From Pseudomonadota bacterium (GTDB taxonomy: Bacteria > Desulfobacterota > Desulfobacteria > Desulfobacterales > Desulfolunaceae), in NCBI GenBank assembly GCA_018818835.1, contig JAHIRD010000094.1, positions 1-56,951 on the forward strand: 56,951 bases of DNA, read 5' to 3'. Shown here in pieces: positions 42,506 through 51,368 of this stretch (its first letter is position 1; each line of letters begins with the position of its first letter). The translations under genes were made by a program, and so were the position numbers. Below the pieces are notes generated by a model. That model saw only the letters and a program-made list of their open reading frames with translations, had not been told where the DNA came from and ran no database searches.

Positions 42506-43897
42506 ATGTATCAAAAGGAATACCATATCTTTTTTGTGGGAATCGGAGGAATCGGCATGAGCGGAATTGCAGAAATCCTTCTCAAGCTGGGGTACCGGGT
42601 TTCCGGATCGGATCTGAAGGCCACAGACATCACCCGCCGCCTGGAAAGCCTGGGCTGCACTGTATATGAAGGCCACCTTGCCGAACAGATACGGGATGCC
42701 AATGTCATCGTCACATCCACTGCCGTCAAAAAGGACAATCCCGAAGTGGTGGCTGCCCGAAAGGCAGGTATTCCAATCATTCCCAGGGCGGAAATGCTGG
42801 CCGAACTGATGCGCCTCAAATACAGCATTGCCGTGGCCGGTGCCCATGGGAAAACATCCACCACCTCTATCACGGCGGCAGTTCTTGAAAAAGCCGGCCT
42901 TGATCCCACGGTGGTCATCGGTGGCGTCCTTAAGAGTGTGGGTTCAAACGCCATGCACGGCATGGGGGATTTCATCGTGGCAGAAGCCGATGAAAGCGAC
43001 GGTTCTTTTTTGAAATTTTCCCCGTCCATGGCCATTGTGACCAATATTGACCGGGAACATCTGGATTATTACGACAGCCTGAACGCCATCAAAAAAGCCT
43101 TTGTGAATTTCATTGCCAGGGTTCCCTTTTACGGCTTGTCAATCCTTTGCCTGGACAGTGAATCCGTTCAGGACATCCTCCCGGAAATCAAAGGGCGATA
43201 TACAACCTATGGCCTGAACACACGGGCAGACGTCCAGGCGCGGAACATCAGCTTTGAAGGCAGCAAAAGCCATTTCACTGTTTTCCATCTGGATGAAAAG
43301 CTGGGAGACATCACCTTGAATCTTCCGGGTGTACACAATGTCACCAACTGCCTGGCCAGCATTTCCGTTGGCCTGGAGCTGGACATTCCTTTCAAAACCA
43401 TCAAATGCGCCCTTGAAACCATTGAGGGTGTTAAGCGGCGACTGGAGCTCAAAGGCGAGGTGGGCGGGGTCACGGTCATTGATGATTATGGTCATCACCC
43501 CACGGAAATCAAGGCCACCTTGCTGGCGGTTCGTGAGAGCTGGCCTGACAAGCGTATTGTGGCTGTTTTCCAGCCCCATCGCTACACACGGACAAAAGCC
43601 CTGTTCGACGAATTCACACGGGCCTTTTACAATGCCGACGACCTTCTGATCCTGCCCATTTATGCAGCTGGAGAAAGTCCCATAGAAGGCGTGGACAGCA
43701 TGAGTCTCTGCGATAAAATCGTTGAGCGGGGCCATGAGAACACCCGTTATGTGGACAGCCTGGAGACGGCGGTGAATCTTTTAATTGAAGAACTTGGCCA
43801 GGATGATCTTTTGCTGACACTGGGGGCGGGAAACGTACTCACTGTTGGCGAGGACTTTCTACTCCAAAAAACACCCGGCAAAAAGAAAAAGGGATAA
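42506..43897 (+). CDS. murC: UDP-MurNAc--L-alanine ligase MurC
   Basis: 463 residues. It opens with IFFVGIGGIGMSGIAEIL, the UDP-binding loop of MurC. The ATP loop is VAGAHGKTSTTSIT, with DESDGSFLKF and the C-terminal VIDDYGHHPTEIKATL and FQPHRYTRT. It catalyses the first amino-acid addition to UDP-MurNAc. murB begins 2 bases after the stop. Confidence 0.98.
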   Translation: MYQKEYHIFFVGIGGIGMSGIAEILLKLGYRVSGSDLKATDITRRLESLGCTVYEGHLAEQIRDANVIVTSTAVKKDNPEVVAARKAGIPIIPRAEMLAELMRLKYSIAVAGAHGKTSTTSITAAVLEKAGLDPTVVIGGVLKSVGSNAMHGMGDFIVAEADESDGSFLKFSPSMAIVTNIDREHLDYYDSLNAIKKAFVNFIARVPFYGLSILCLDSESVQDILPEIKGRYTTYGLNTRADVQARNISFEGSKSHFTVFHLDEKLGDITLNLPGVHNVTNCLASISVGLELDIPFKTIKCALETIEGVKRRLELKGEVGGVTVIDDYGHHPTEIKATLLAVRESWPDKRIVAVFQPHRYTRTKALFDEFTRAFYNADDLLILPIYAAGESPIEGVDSMSLCDKIVERGHENTRYVDSLETAVNLLIEELGQDDLLLTLGAGNVLTVGEDFLLQKTPGKKKKG

Positions 43898-43899
43898 CC

Positions 43900-44838
43900 A
43901 TGCCGTTGACCGAGGACCTCAAAAACATCTTCGGCCGTCAGTTCAAGGACCGTGTGTCCTTTGACGAGCCCATGAGCCGCCACACCTCCTTCAAGGTGGG
44001 TGGACCGGCCCAGGTGTTTGCACGTCCCCGGAGCATGGAAGAAGCCGTTTCTCTGATTCAATTTTCCAGATCTGAGAGTCTGCCCTTGTTGGTCGTTGGA
44101 GACGGGACAAACCTTATTGTCAGGGACGGGGGCATCCAGGGCATGGTTCTTTCACTCTCGGGCATGGCCCAGGACATCCGCTGGGACGAACAAGACGACG
44201 AAACCATTCGGGTTCATGCCCATGCCGGCATAAAAACAAAAGACCTTTGCAAACAGGCCTGGAAAAAAGGATATGCCGGTTTAAATTTCGCCCTTGGAAT
44301 TCCCGGAACACTTGGTGGAAACATCGCCATGAATGCCGGCACCCAGATGGGAGCCATGGACCAGGTGCTTTTGAACCTTGGGGTTCTGAACGGCAGCGGC
44401 CGCATGAAAACCATCGGCCGCAGCGATTTGCATTTTTCCTATCGGCATCTTGGTTGGCCCCAGGGCATGGATGAGCCTGTGATCCTTTCGGCCACCCTCT
44501 GCCTCTCAAAAGGCGACCCCGAGGCACTGGCGCAGGAAGCCCGAAGGATTCTTAAAGCACGGACAAAAAATCAACCGGTGTCCTTGCCCAATGCCGGATG
44601 CATATTCAAGAACCCGGAGAATCACGAACCAGCAGGGAAACTAATCGACATGGCTGGACTCAAGGGTTTTTCCATGGGTGGTGCACGGATATCGGAAAAG
44701 CACGCCAACTTCATCGTCAATGAAAACAAGGCCAGGGCCACGGACATCCTTGCCCTGGTAAAAAAAATAAAGGACACGGTCTTCGCCCGCTGGGGCGTGG
44801 ATCTTGAAACCGAGGTGACCATTGTCGGCAAAGACTAA
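43900..44838 (+). CDS. murB: UDP-N-acetylenolpyruvoylglucosamine reductase MurB
   Basis: 312 residues. FAD-binding motif LLVVGDGTNLIVRDGGI, then GLNFALGIPGTLGGNIAMNAG. The active-site loop reads PNAGCIFKNPE, placing Cys234 where E. coli MurB has its proton-donating serine. The C-terminal glutamate region (ISEKHANFIVNE) is present, and it lacks the extra domain of type I enzymes, so it is type II-like. It reduces enolpyruvyl-UDP-GlcNAc with NADPH in the cytoplasm. ftsQ starts inside its last 17 bases. Confidence 0.96.
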   Translation: MPLTEDLKNIFGRQFKDRVSFDEPMSRHTSFKVGGPAQVFARPRSMEEAVSLIQFSRSESLPLLVVGDGTNLIVRDGGIQGMVLSLSGMAQDIRWDEQDDETIRVHAHAGIKTKDLCKQAWKKGYAGLNFALGIPGTLGGNIAMNAGTQMGAMDQVLLNLGVLNGSGRMKTIGRSDLHFSYRHLGWPQGMDEPVILSATLCLSKGDPEALAQEARRILKARTKNQPVSLPNAGCIFKNPENHEPAGKLIDMAGLKGFSMGGARISEKHANFIVNENKARATDILALVKKIKDTVFARWGVDLETEVTIVGKD

Positions 44839-45670
44839 ACCTATACGGAAAAACACGTATAAGGTCAAAAAAAACCGGAAAAAAAACAGAAGGCCATGGA
44901 GAATCAAGACCTTTTTGAATGTATCAGGCCTGATTCTGACCTTGGGGATTTTGTCTTTCTCTCTGGTGATCTCCTACAGTGCCCTGATGCGTACAAAGAT
45001 CTTCAGTGCAAAACGCATCGGAGTAACCGGCCAACTAAGACTCAGTGAGACAGAGATTCTCAGACAAGCCGGCCTGCATAAGGGAGACAACATCTTTGCA
45101 GTCAATCTCAATGTGGCACGGCAACGTCTCATGGCCCACCCATGGATCAGCAAGGCCGAAGTGATCCGGGAGATGCCCGACGGAATCCTGATCAGGATCA
45201 AAGAACATAAAGCCCTTGCCATTGTCGAATTAGGCAAACGTTATCTTATGAATACCGAGGGAGACATCTTTAAACATTTTTCAGGGGAAACCGAACCCTT
45301 TCCGGAAATCACCGGACTTTCCCCCGAAGACATCCATGTTGCTGGGAGGCATCCGATGAAGCATGAAACCAATCCTCACAAAGCGGTCATGAACATTATC
45401 AAACTTGCACAGGAACCTGATAGCCGTATCCCTTTGAGCCAGATTAAAGAAATTCTGGTGGACAGGGAAATCGGCTTGACCCTGCTTGCAAACGGCCCGT
45501 TTAAGCACATCAAACTCGGTTATGGTGACTATGATAAAAAAATCAACCGTCTCATCGAAGTGTCAACGTACTTGAAAAAAAAGGCCGACCTGGTGGATTT
45601 GGACAGCATCGACCTTCATCAGATCAATCGTATTGTTGTTAAACCCACGGCCCAAGAGGCTAGCGTTTAA
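44822..45670 (+). CDS. ftsQ: Cell division protein FtsQ
   Basis: 282 residues from a TTG at 44822. No ATG or GTG start occurs before the TM helix, and GAGGTGA lies five bases ahead, so TTG is credible. It has a very basic cytoplasmic stretch (KVKKNRKKNRRPWRIK), one TM helix (VSGLILTLGILSFSLVISYS) and a POTRA domain (FSAKRIGVTGQLRLSETEIL, HPWISKAEVIREMPDGI). The C-terminal FtsQ domain follows. It scaffolds the divisome with FtsL and FtsB. Overlaps murB by 17 bases. Confidence 0.94.
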   Translation: MSAKTKPIRKNTYKVKKNRKKNRRPWRIKTFLNVSGLILTLGILSFSLVISYSALMRTKIFSAKRIGVTGQLRLSETEILRQAGLHKGDNIFAVNLNVARQRLMAHPWISKAEVIREMPDGILIRIKEHKALAIVELGKRYLMNTEGDIFKHFSGETEPFPEITGLSPEDIHVAGRHPMKHETNPHKAVMNIIKLAQEPDSRIPLSQIKEILVDREIGLTLLANGPFKHIKLGYGDYDKKINRLIEVSTYLKKKADLVDLDSIDLHQINRIVVKPTAQEASV

Positions 45671-45697
45671 TATTTCCTGAGAGGAAAAGGAGGGTTC

Positions 45698-46924
45698 ATG
45701 CAGTCCCAAGAAGACATCATCGTCGGGCTTGATATCGGCACAACCAAAATATGCGCGGTGGTTGGTGAACGATCAGGAAATAAAATCAACATCATCGGTA
45801 CAGGCACCCACCCTTCCATCGGCCTCAAAAAAGGGGTGGTTATCGACATCGAATCCACGGTGGATTCCATCAAGAAAGCCATCGAGGAAGCCGAACTTAT
45901 GGCCGGATGTGAGATTTCAACTGTGTATGCAGGCATTGCCGGAGGTCATATTACCGGGTTCAACAGCCATGGCATCATCGCCATCAAAGGCAAAGAAGTG
46001 GCCCAGAGCGATGTGGACCGGGTCATTGAAGCAGCCCGTGCCGTGGCCATCCCCATGGACCGTGAAGTGATCCATGTTCTTCCACAGGAATTCATCGTGG
46101 ATGATCAGCGTGGTATCCAGAATCCCGTGGGTATGGCCGGGGTCCGCCTGGAGGCCAACATCCACATTGTCACCGGTGCCGTGGCCTCGGCCCACAACAT
46201 CATCAAATGTGCCAACAAAGCCGGTCTTGATGTGGCGGACGTGGTTCTTGAATCATTGGCCAGCGGTGAAGCGGTTCTTTCCGCTGAAGAAAAAGAACTG
46301 GGCACCGCCCTCATTGACATTGGCGGCGGCACCACGGATCTGGCCATCTTTGCGGCCAACAACATCCGTCACACCTTTGTGCTGGCCATTGGCGGTCATC
46401 AGCTGACCAACGATGTCTCCGTGGGACTCCGTGCCACCAAACTTGATGCGGAAAAAATCAAAATCAAATACGGAAGCTGCCTGTCCGAAGGCATTTCACC
46501 CAACGAGACCATTGAAATTCCGGGTATGGGCGGCCGGGAACCCCGAACCATGCCACGGCAGGTGCTGGGTGAAATTCTGGAACCCCGGGTGGAAGAAATC
46601 TTCACCCTGATCAAACGGGAAATCTTTAAAATCGGACTGGAAAATTCCATCAGCGCCGGTGTGGTGGTCACAGGGGGCTCTTCCCTTCTTCATGGACTCA
46701 CCGATGTGGCCGAATCCGTATTCAACCTGCCCACACGATTGGGCAAGCCCCAGAACATCGGCGGACTGGTGGATGTGGTAAACAATCCCATGTATGCCAC
46801 CGGTGTGGGCCTGGTTCTTTTCGGAGCAAAAAATCAGTCTGAAAACAAATTCAGAATCAGGGATGAAAATATCTTCAACCGGGTGATCAAACGGATGAAG
46901 AAATGGTTCAGCGATGTGATTTAA
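45698..46924 (+). CDS. ftsA: Cell division protein FtsA
   Basis: 408 residues, actin-fold ATPase. Phosphate 1 loop VGLDIGTTKICAVVGE, subdomain 1C with VYAGIAGGHITGFNSHG, phosphate 2 loop LIDIGGGTTDLAIF and adenosine motif VVTGGSSLLHG. The last residues, NRVIKRMKKWFSDVI, form the amphipathic helix that tethers the protein to the membrane. It anchors FtsZ filaments. AAGGAGG lies just before the ATG. A 133-base gap with two hairpins separates it from ftsZ. Confidence 0.98.
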   Translation: MQSQEDIIVGLDIGTTKICAVVGERSGNKINIIGTGTHPSIGLKKGVVIDIESTVDSIKKAIEEAELMAGCEISTVYAGIAGGHITGFNSHGIIAIKGKEVAQSDVDRVIEAARAVAIPMDREVIHVLPQEFIVDDQRGIQNPVGMAGVRLEANIHIVTGAVASAHNIIKCANKAGLDVADVVLESLASGEAVLSAEEKELGTALIDIGGGTTDLAIFAANNIRHTFVLAIGGHQLTNDVSVGLRATKLDAEKIKIKYGSCLSEGISPNETIEIPGMGGREPRTMPRQVLGEILEPRVEEIFTLIKREIFKIGLENSISAGVVVTGGSSLLHGLTDVAESVFNLPTRLGKPQNIGGLVDVVNNPMYATGVGLVLFGAKNQSENKFRIRDENIFNRVIKRMKKWFSDVI

Positions 46925-46925
46925 C

Positions 46926-46953
46926 ACCCCGGGTCCGTTGATGGAACCCGGGT
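46926..46953 (+). other. Hairpin 1 between ftsA and ftsZ
   Basis: ACCCCGGGTCC and GGAACCCGGGT pair with one base bulged on each side, directly after the ftsA stop (TAA at 46922-46924). No T-run follows. Likely an RNA-processing or stability element controlling the ftsA:ftsZ ratio. Confidence 0.55.
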
Positions 46954-46975
46954 AGCCATAAAAAAGAGTAGAGAG

Positions 46976-46996
46976 CCATCCAAGGCGTTGGATGGT
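46976..46996 (+). other. Hairpin 2 between ftsA and ftsZ
   Basis: CCATCCAA and TTGGATGG form a perfect 8-bp stem with a GGCG tetraloop, followed by TTTATTG. The short T-stretch makes it a possible weak terminator or attenuator about 60 bases before ftsZ. Confidence 0.5.
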
Positions 46997-47057
46997 TTAT
47001 TGACGAACATCTTGTTTTTTGAGGCGTTCACAAATCAATTCAATTCGGAGGTGGGAA

Positions 47058-48242
47058 ATGAGTTTTTCGTTCGTGGAAGCTGAAAAATCAGCAAAAATAA
47101 AAGTGATCGGTATTGGCGGAGCAGGTGGAAACGCAGTCAACAACATGATCGCCGCCAACTTGGTCGGAGTCAAATTCATCGCAGCCAACACAGATGCCCA
47201 GGCCCTTGAACATTCAAGGGCTGAAACCAAAATTCAGATCGGATGCAAGATCACCGAAGGACTGGGAGCAGGAGCCGACCCTTCCGTGGGTAAAGATGCG
47301 GCCCTTGAAAACATCCAGGCCATCAGGGATGCCCTGGAAGGCTGCCACATGGTGTTTATCACGGCCGGACTGGGGGGCGGAACCGGAACCGGTGCGGCCC
47401 CTGTGGTGGCTGAAGTCTGCAAGGAAATGGGTATCCTCACTGTGGCCGTGGTGTCCAAACCCTTCTCATTTGAAGGGAAAAAACGTATGGCCCAGGCAGA
47501 ACAAGGACTCAATGCCCTCAGAGCCCATACTGACACCGTGATCACCATCCCCAACGATCGTCTCCGGAGCCTGGCCCAGAAAAAAGCAACCATGATCGAC
47601 ATGTTCCGCAAAGCCGATGAAATTCTTCACCACTCTGTCAAGGGCATCACCGATCTGATCATGCGGCCCGGCCTGGTCAACCTGGACTTTGCAGACGTTC
47701 GCACCACCATGTCCAAAGCCGGCATGGCCATCATGGGTATCGGTATTGCCACCGGTGAAAACCGTGCCAAGGAAGCGGCTGAAAAAGCCATTTCCCATCC
47801 CCTTCTGGAGGATATCTCCATTGCCGGAGCCAAGGGCGTTCTCATGAACATCACCAGCGGCAGCGATCTGACCCTGGAAGAAATGACCGAGGCCTCGGAT
47901 CTGATTTACCAGGAAGTGGGTGATGACGCGGAAATCATCTGGGGTCAAGCCATTGACGACACCATCGGTGATGAAATGCGTGTCACGGTCATTGCCACAG
48001 GCATTGGTGAAAAACTTAAAGCTAAAACCCTTCACAGCATGAATGACCGTTCCATTCGTGGTGTTGTCAGGGATCTGACCCTTGCTGAAATCAATTCCGG
48101 AGCCATGGACGAACCGACATACATCCGGCGGAACATTGCCGTAGGGGAAATGGGGGGCACCACACACAGGGGTATCAAAGGCATCACGCTCCATGAAGAT
48201 GACCTGGAAATCCCAACATTTTTAAGAAAAAAAGCCGATTAG
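47058..48242 (+). CDS. ftsZ: Cell division GTPase FtsZ
   Basis: An in-frame ATG at 47019 adds 13 unrelated residues. The ATG at 47058 has GGAGG about six bases ahead and gives the family start (MSFSFVEAEKSAKIKVIGIG), 394 residues. Tubulin signature GGGTGTG at 106-112, T3/T5/T7 loops in order (including NLDFADV), and a conserved C-terminal peptide LEIPTFLRKKAD that binds FtsA. The variable linker before it is short. It forms the Z ring. Last gene of the dcw cluster. Confidence 0.98.
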   Translation: MSFSFVEAEKSAKIKVIGIGGAGGNAVNNMIAANLVGVKFIAANTDAQALEHSRAETKIQIGCKITEGLGAGADPSVGKDAALENIQAIRDALEGCHMVFITAGLGGGTGTGAAPVVAEVCKEMGILTVAVVSKPFSFEGKKRMAQAEQGLNALRAHTDTVITIPNDRLRSLAQKKATMIDMFRKADEILHHSVKGITDLIMRPGLVNLDFADVRTTMSKAGMAIMGIGIATGENRAKEAAEKAISHPLLEDISIAGAKGVLMNITSGSDLTLEEMTEASDLIYQEVGDDAEIIWGQAIDDTIGDEMRVTVIATGIGEKLKAKTLHSMNDRSIRGVVRDLTLAEINSGAMDEPTYIRRNIAVGEMGGTTHRGIKGITLHEDDLEIPTFLRKKAD

Positions 48243-48244
48243 TC

Positions 48245-48301
48245 GTATCACGTAATCTTTCCGGAACGCGTGTGAGAAGCCACCGGCCGGATTAGTGATA
48301 C
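48245..48301 (+). other. Long imperfect hairpin after ftsZ
   Basis: GTATCAC (48245) pairs with GTGATAC (48295), TAATC with GATTA, and CCGG with CCGG, separated by a bulge and a 2x2 internal loop, around an 18-base loop. It lies 3 bases after the ftsZ stop. There is no T-run; it may shield the dcw transcript end or separate it from the next gene. Confidence 0.5.
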
Positions 48302-48323
48302 CTGATTTGCTTGAACGGTTGAT

Positions 48324-50057
48324 ATGAGCCAACATTCGGGCGCAGAGTCATTTGACTCTGAAATAGGAGCCATCCGGAAGCAATGGACCGGACGGGTCAG
48401 TATTGCCCTGGTCTACCCGAACCGCTATGCCGTGGGCATGGCCAATCTGGGTTTCCAGAGCGTGTACCGCCTGTTGAATGAATATGATGGGCTGGTCTGT
48501 GAACGCGTCTTTCTTCCTGAGCCGGGAAAACGCGGGCAAGCAGATCGGACGCCCCGGATTCAGAGCGTGGAATCCGGCCGTCCCTTAAAGGATTTTCAGG
48601 TTGTCGCCTTTTCAATATCCTTTGAAAACGATTTTGCCCATGTCCTGAGCCTCATTGACCATGCGGGCCTCCCCCTGCGATCAAACGCCAGAGGAGATTC
48701 CCACCCCCTCATGATCGCGGGGGGGGTCGCCTGCCTGTTGAATCCGGAGCCCCTCGCCCCCATCATCGATTGTTTTCTGATTGGTGAGGGCGAGGCTCTG
48801 TTTTCAGCCTTTGCTCCCCTTCTGTGTCAAAACCTAGACAAAAAAGACCTTCTTCCCCGTCTGGCCCGGGACGTTCCCGGAGCCTATGTCCCTTCTTTTT
48901 ACACGGCACACTATCATCCGGACGGAACCATGGCATCCTTTGGTCCGAACCGGGACAATGTCCCCGAAACCATCAAACGAACCTATCTGCCGGATCTGTC
49001 CGAGACACCGTCCTCCACAGCCATTGTCTCCCCGGCTTCGGCCTTTGATGCCTCTTTTCTCACCGAGGTGAGCCGGGGTTGCGCCCATGGATGCCGTTTC
49101 TGCAGCGCGGGCTACATTTACCGGCCACCCCGGTTCAGGTCCCCTGACTGTCTGAAAACTGAATTTGATAAAGGTGCCGCCCTAACGGACCGGATCGGCC
49201 TTGTGGGAACGGCCATCTCCGACTACAAAGGCATCGGAAAGCTCTGTGCTTCACCTGAATATGCATCCATTCGTTTTTCCTATTCGTCCCTGAGGGCCGA
49301 TGCCATCACAGCCGATCATCTGAATGTCCTTACCCAGAGCGGTACAAAAACCGCCACCATCGCCCCGGACGGCGGCTCCGAACGTCTTCGCCGGGTGATC
49401 AACAAAGGCATTACCGAAGAGCACATCCTTTCCGCCACACGGTCCCTGATAAAGGCAGGTATCCCCAACATCAAAGCCTATTTTATGATTGGTCTTCCCG
49501 GAGAAACCCCGGACGATATGGACGAAACCATTGCCCTTTGTAAAAAGATCAAGGAGGTGTTTCTTGATGCCAGCCGTGAAAAAGGGCGCATGGGCCAGAT
49601 CACGGTGGGGGTTAGCAGCTTCGTTCCAAAAGCCTTTACACCCTTTCAATGGGCAGCCATGGACACAGTGGCCATGCTCAAAAAGAAAATCCAGGCCTTA
49701 AAAAACGGCCTCAACCGCATCCCCAATCTCACGGTCAATGCCGACAGCCCCCGGGGTGCCATTATCCAGGCCCTCTTGTCCCGTGGTGACAGAAAGGTGG
49801 GTGAACTGCTTCTTTCCGTTCACCAGAACCAGGGTAACTGGGTCCAAAGCATCAAAGAATCCGCTCTTGATCCCGCCACTTATATCCACCGTGAACGGGG
49901 CAAAGACGAACTCTTCCCCTGGGATTTCATTGACCACGGCATCTCCAAATCTTTTTTAAGAAAAGAATACGAGCTTGCCCTGTCCGCCAAAACCTCCCCC
50001 CCCTGCCCCATGGTCAACTGCAATCGCTGCGGGGTTTGCACGATTCAAGGTAAGTAA
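48324..50057 (+). CDS. B12-binding-domain radical SAM protein (TIGR03960-like)
   Basis: 577 residues. The N-terminal third resembles a cobalamin-binding Rossmann domain (VSIALVYPNRYAVGMANLGFQS, LMIAGGVACLLNPEPLAPIID, FLIGEGE). The radical SAM core has the CX3CX2C cluster: Cys253, Cys257 and Cys260 (SRGCAHGCRFCSAG), followed by GLVGTAISDY and MIGLPGETPDD. Four clustered cysteines near the end (CPMVNCNRCGVC) may hold a second site. Such proteins are usually encoded beside a DUF2344 radical-SAM-linked protein and RNase G/E. Here the next genes are instead a reverse-strand nucleotidyltransferase/XRE pair. The reaction is not known. Confidence 0.88.
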   Translation: MSQHSGAESFDSEIGAIRKQWTGRVSIALVYPNRYAVGMANLGFQSVYRLLNEYDGLVCERVFLPEPGKRGQADRTPRIQSVESGRPLKDFQVVAFSISFENDFAHVLSLIDHAGLPLRSNARGDSHPLMIAGGVACLLNPEPLAPIIDCFLIGEGEALFSAFAPLLCQNLDKKDLLPRLARDVPGAYVPSFYTAHYHPDGTMASFGPNRDNVPETIKRTYLPDLSETPSSTAIVSPASAFDASFLTEVSRGCAHGCRFCSAGYIYRPPRFRSPDCLKTEFDKGAALTDRIGLVGTAISDYKGIGKLCASPEYASIRFSYSSLRADAITADHLNVLTQSGTKTATIAPDGGSERLRRVINKGITEEHILSATRSLIKAGIPNIKAYFMIGLPGETPDDMDETIALCKKIKEVFLDASREKGRMGQITVGVSSFVPKAFTPFQWAAMDTVAMLKKKIQALKNGLNRIPNLTVNADSPRGAIIQALLSRGDRKVGELLLSVHQNQGNWVQSIKESALDPATYIHRERGKDELFPWDFIDHGISKSFLRKEYELALSAKTSPPCPMVNCNRCGVCTIQGK

Positions 50058-50120
50058 AAAACAGTTTTAACCATGAAAGCAATGATCATCTTGGGTGATT
50101 CCCATTTTGGCAAGGTTTTG

Positions 50121-50681
50121 TCAAACAAAATGGAGGTCCAAATCCTTACCCAAGGCATCCGCTGCTTTTTGTAGAGTTTGGAGGGTAACCGACTGGGCTG
50201 GATCAAGCAAGCGATCAAGGGATGCTCGGCTGGTATTCATTTTTTTTGCCAAGGAAGTTTTGGTGAGATTCTGTTGCCTCATGAGGTCTTGCAACTGGAC
50301 AATGACGCGTCGTTTAATGGCTAAACCAGAAGTGTCCTGTGAGGCTGCCTTTTTTATTGAACGTAAATCATAGATGACCTTTAAATAATCTGCCAGCGGG
50401 TAAGGAGTTTTACGGGCAAATTCAAAATAATCGGGTTGTTTTTCTTTGTCCATGGCATGGGCTAAAACATTGTAAAACTCCTCATCCTCTTGGGTTTCCA
50501 GAATCGCATTATCAAGAAAATAGTGACCGACCGAAAGGGCCTCCGTATATCGGGGATGGTCCTTATCGTTCTGGATGATAAGAAGAAACGGAAAAAAACG
50601 TTCCCTTCGGTTTTTATCGTGATAACGAGTTAACCGGTTTAGTTTAGTCAGGTATTTTTGTTTGATGTTTTTGGTATGCAT
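50121..50681 (-). CDS. XRE-family regulator with unknown N-terminal domain (possible antitoxin)
   Basis: 186 residues. The C-terminal part (127-181) is a helix-turn-helix of the XRE/Cro type (LTKTSLAKKMNTSRASLDRLL, then TLQTLQKAADALGKDL). The first ~115 residues match nothing I recognise; they are charged and helical. Its ATG lies 38 bases inside the upstream nucleotidyltransferase gene, so the two are translationally coupled. A nucleotidyltransferase paired with a small HTH protein is the usual form of MNT/HEPN and AbiE-type toxin-antitoxin systems. The antitoxin role is inferred from this context. Confidence 0.72.
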   Translation of the reverse strand: MHTKNIKQKYLTKLNRLTRYHDKNRRERFFPFLLIIQNDKDHPRYTEALSVGHYFLDNAILETQEDEEFYNVLAHAMDKEKQPDYFEFARKTPYPLADYLKVIYDLRSIKKAASQDTSGLAIKRRVIVQLQDLMRQQNLTKTSLAKKMNTSRASLDRLLDPAQSVTLQTLQKAADALGKDLDLHFV

Positions 50682-51189
50682 CTTTAAATAAATCCCAGTT
50701 CAATTTATACTGTTCCGGATTACCGATCCAGTATGAAGAGGCTTCAGCATACAACTGTTCCAGAATATCCAGGCTTTGATCTTCAAGCACATCTGACAAT
50801 ACAATATCATCGATATCCCGAGCCAGGCCCCGACTTATCTTACTAATTGAAAGGTCATATGGCCCAAGACATAGAACGCTCACATTGCCTTTTTGTGTTA
50901 TATGCTCAACCCGCTCAAGATAGTCCGGATGCAAATTGACGATGGCATCGGAAACCACATGATAACCGAGTTGGCTCAATAAAGAGCCAAGTCCGCCAAT
51001 CCGGTTGATGGATAAACCAATATCCATAATATCGATATCACGGGTTGCACGCTTTAAATTATATCTGACGATCAAAGAAGCCGCCCCAATAAGAATCAGG
51101 TAGATCCTTTGACCTATATTCTTTTTTTGTAACGCCTCATTTAAAACGTCGACTGCTTTATCGATTTCTTTTCTTGAAAACTTTTTCAT
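50644..51189 (-). CDS. Nucleotidyltransferase-fold protein (DUF6036-like), possible toxin of a two-gene module
   Basis: 181 residues. LILIGAASLIVRYNLKRATR followed by DIDIMD shows the minimal nucleotidyltransferase pattern: a GxxS-type loop (residues 35-38) and the metal-binding D51-x-D53. This matches the DUF6036/AbiEii-like branch found in mobile defence modules. The C-terminus is helical. The downstream XRE gene overlaps it by 38 bases. Possible promoter: minus-strand TTGATA and TACATA with 17-bp spacing just above the ATG at 51189 (weak). A metal-dependent NMP or nucleotide transfer to RNA or protein is plausible but unproven. Confidence 0.72.
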   Translation of the reverse strand: MKKFSRKEIDKAVDVLNEALQKKNIGQRIYLILIGAASLIVRYNLKRATRDIDIMDIGLSINRIGGLGSLLSQLGYHVVSDAIVNLHPDYLERVEHITQKGNVSVLCLGPYDLSISKISRGLARDIDDIVLSDVLEDQSLDILEQLYAEASSYWIGNPEQYKLNWDLFKDAYQKHQTKIPD

Positions 51190-51207
51190 GGTTAATATGT
51201 ATCATTT

Positions 51208-51236
51208 TTGGTACTGGTTATCAATATTTATATAAC
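51208..51236 (+). promoter_or_regulatory. Candidate plus-strand promoter in front of the hairpins
   Basis: TTGGTA (51208-51213) and TATAAC (51231-51236) are 17 bp apart. A transcript from about 51243 would pass through both hairpins and could end at the T-run near 51474. Confidence 0.35.
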
Positions 51237-51368
51237 GTTCATAAAAAATAGCATCATTCCAATACTGAACAATTGTTGTAGTATGATTTCAATAATTCGA
51301 GGGTACGTGCTGATGCATTAATTGGAGCCTCGGCAGTCATAAAGCAATTACCGTACATATTTAAAAAG

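Noticed and set aside
47466-48194. 242-codon minus-strand frame opposite ftsZ
   Set aside because: Shadow of ftsZ; no family features.
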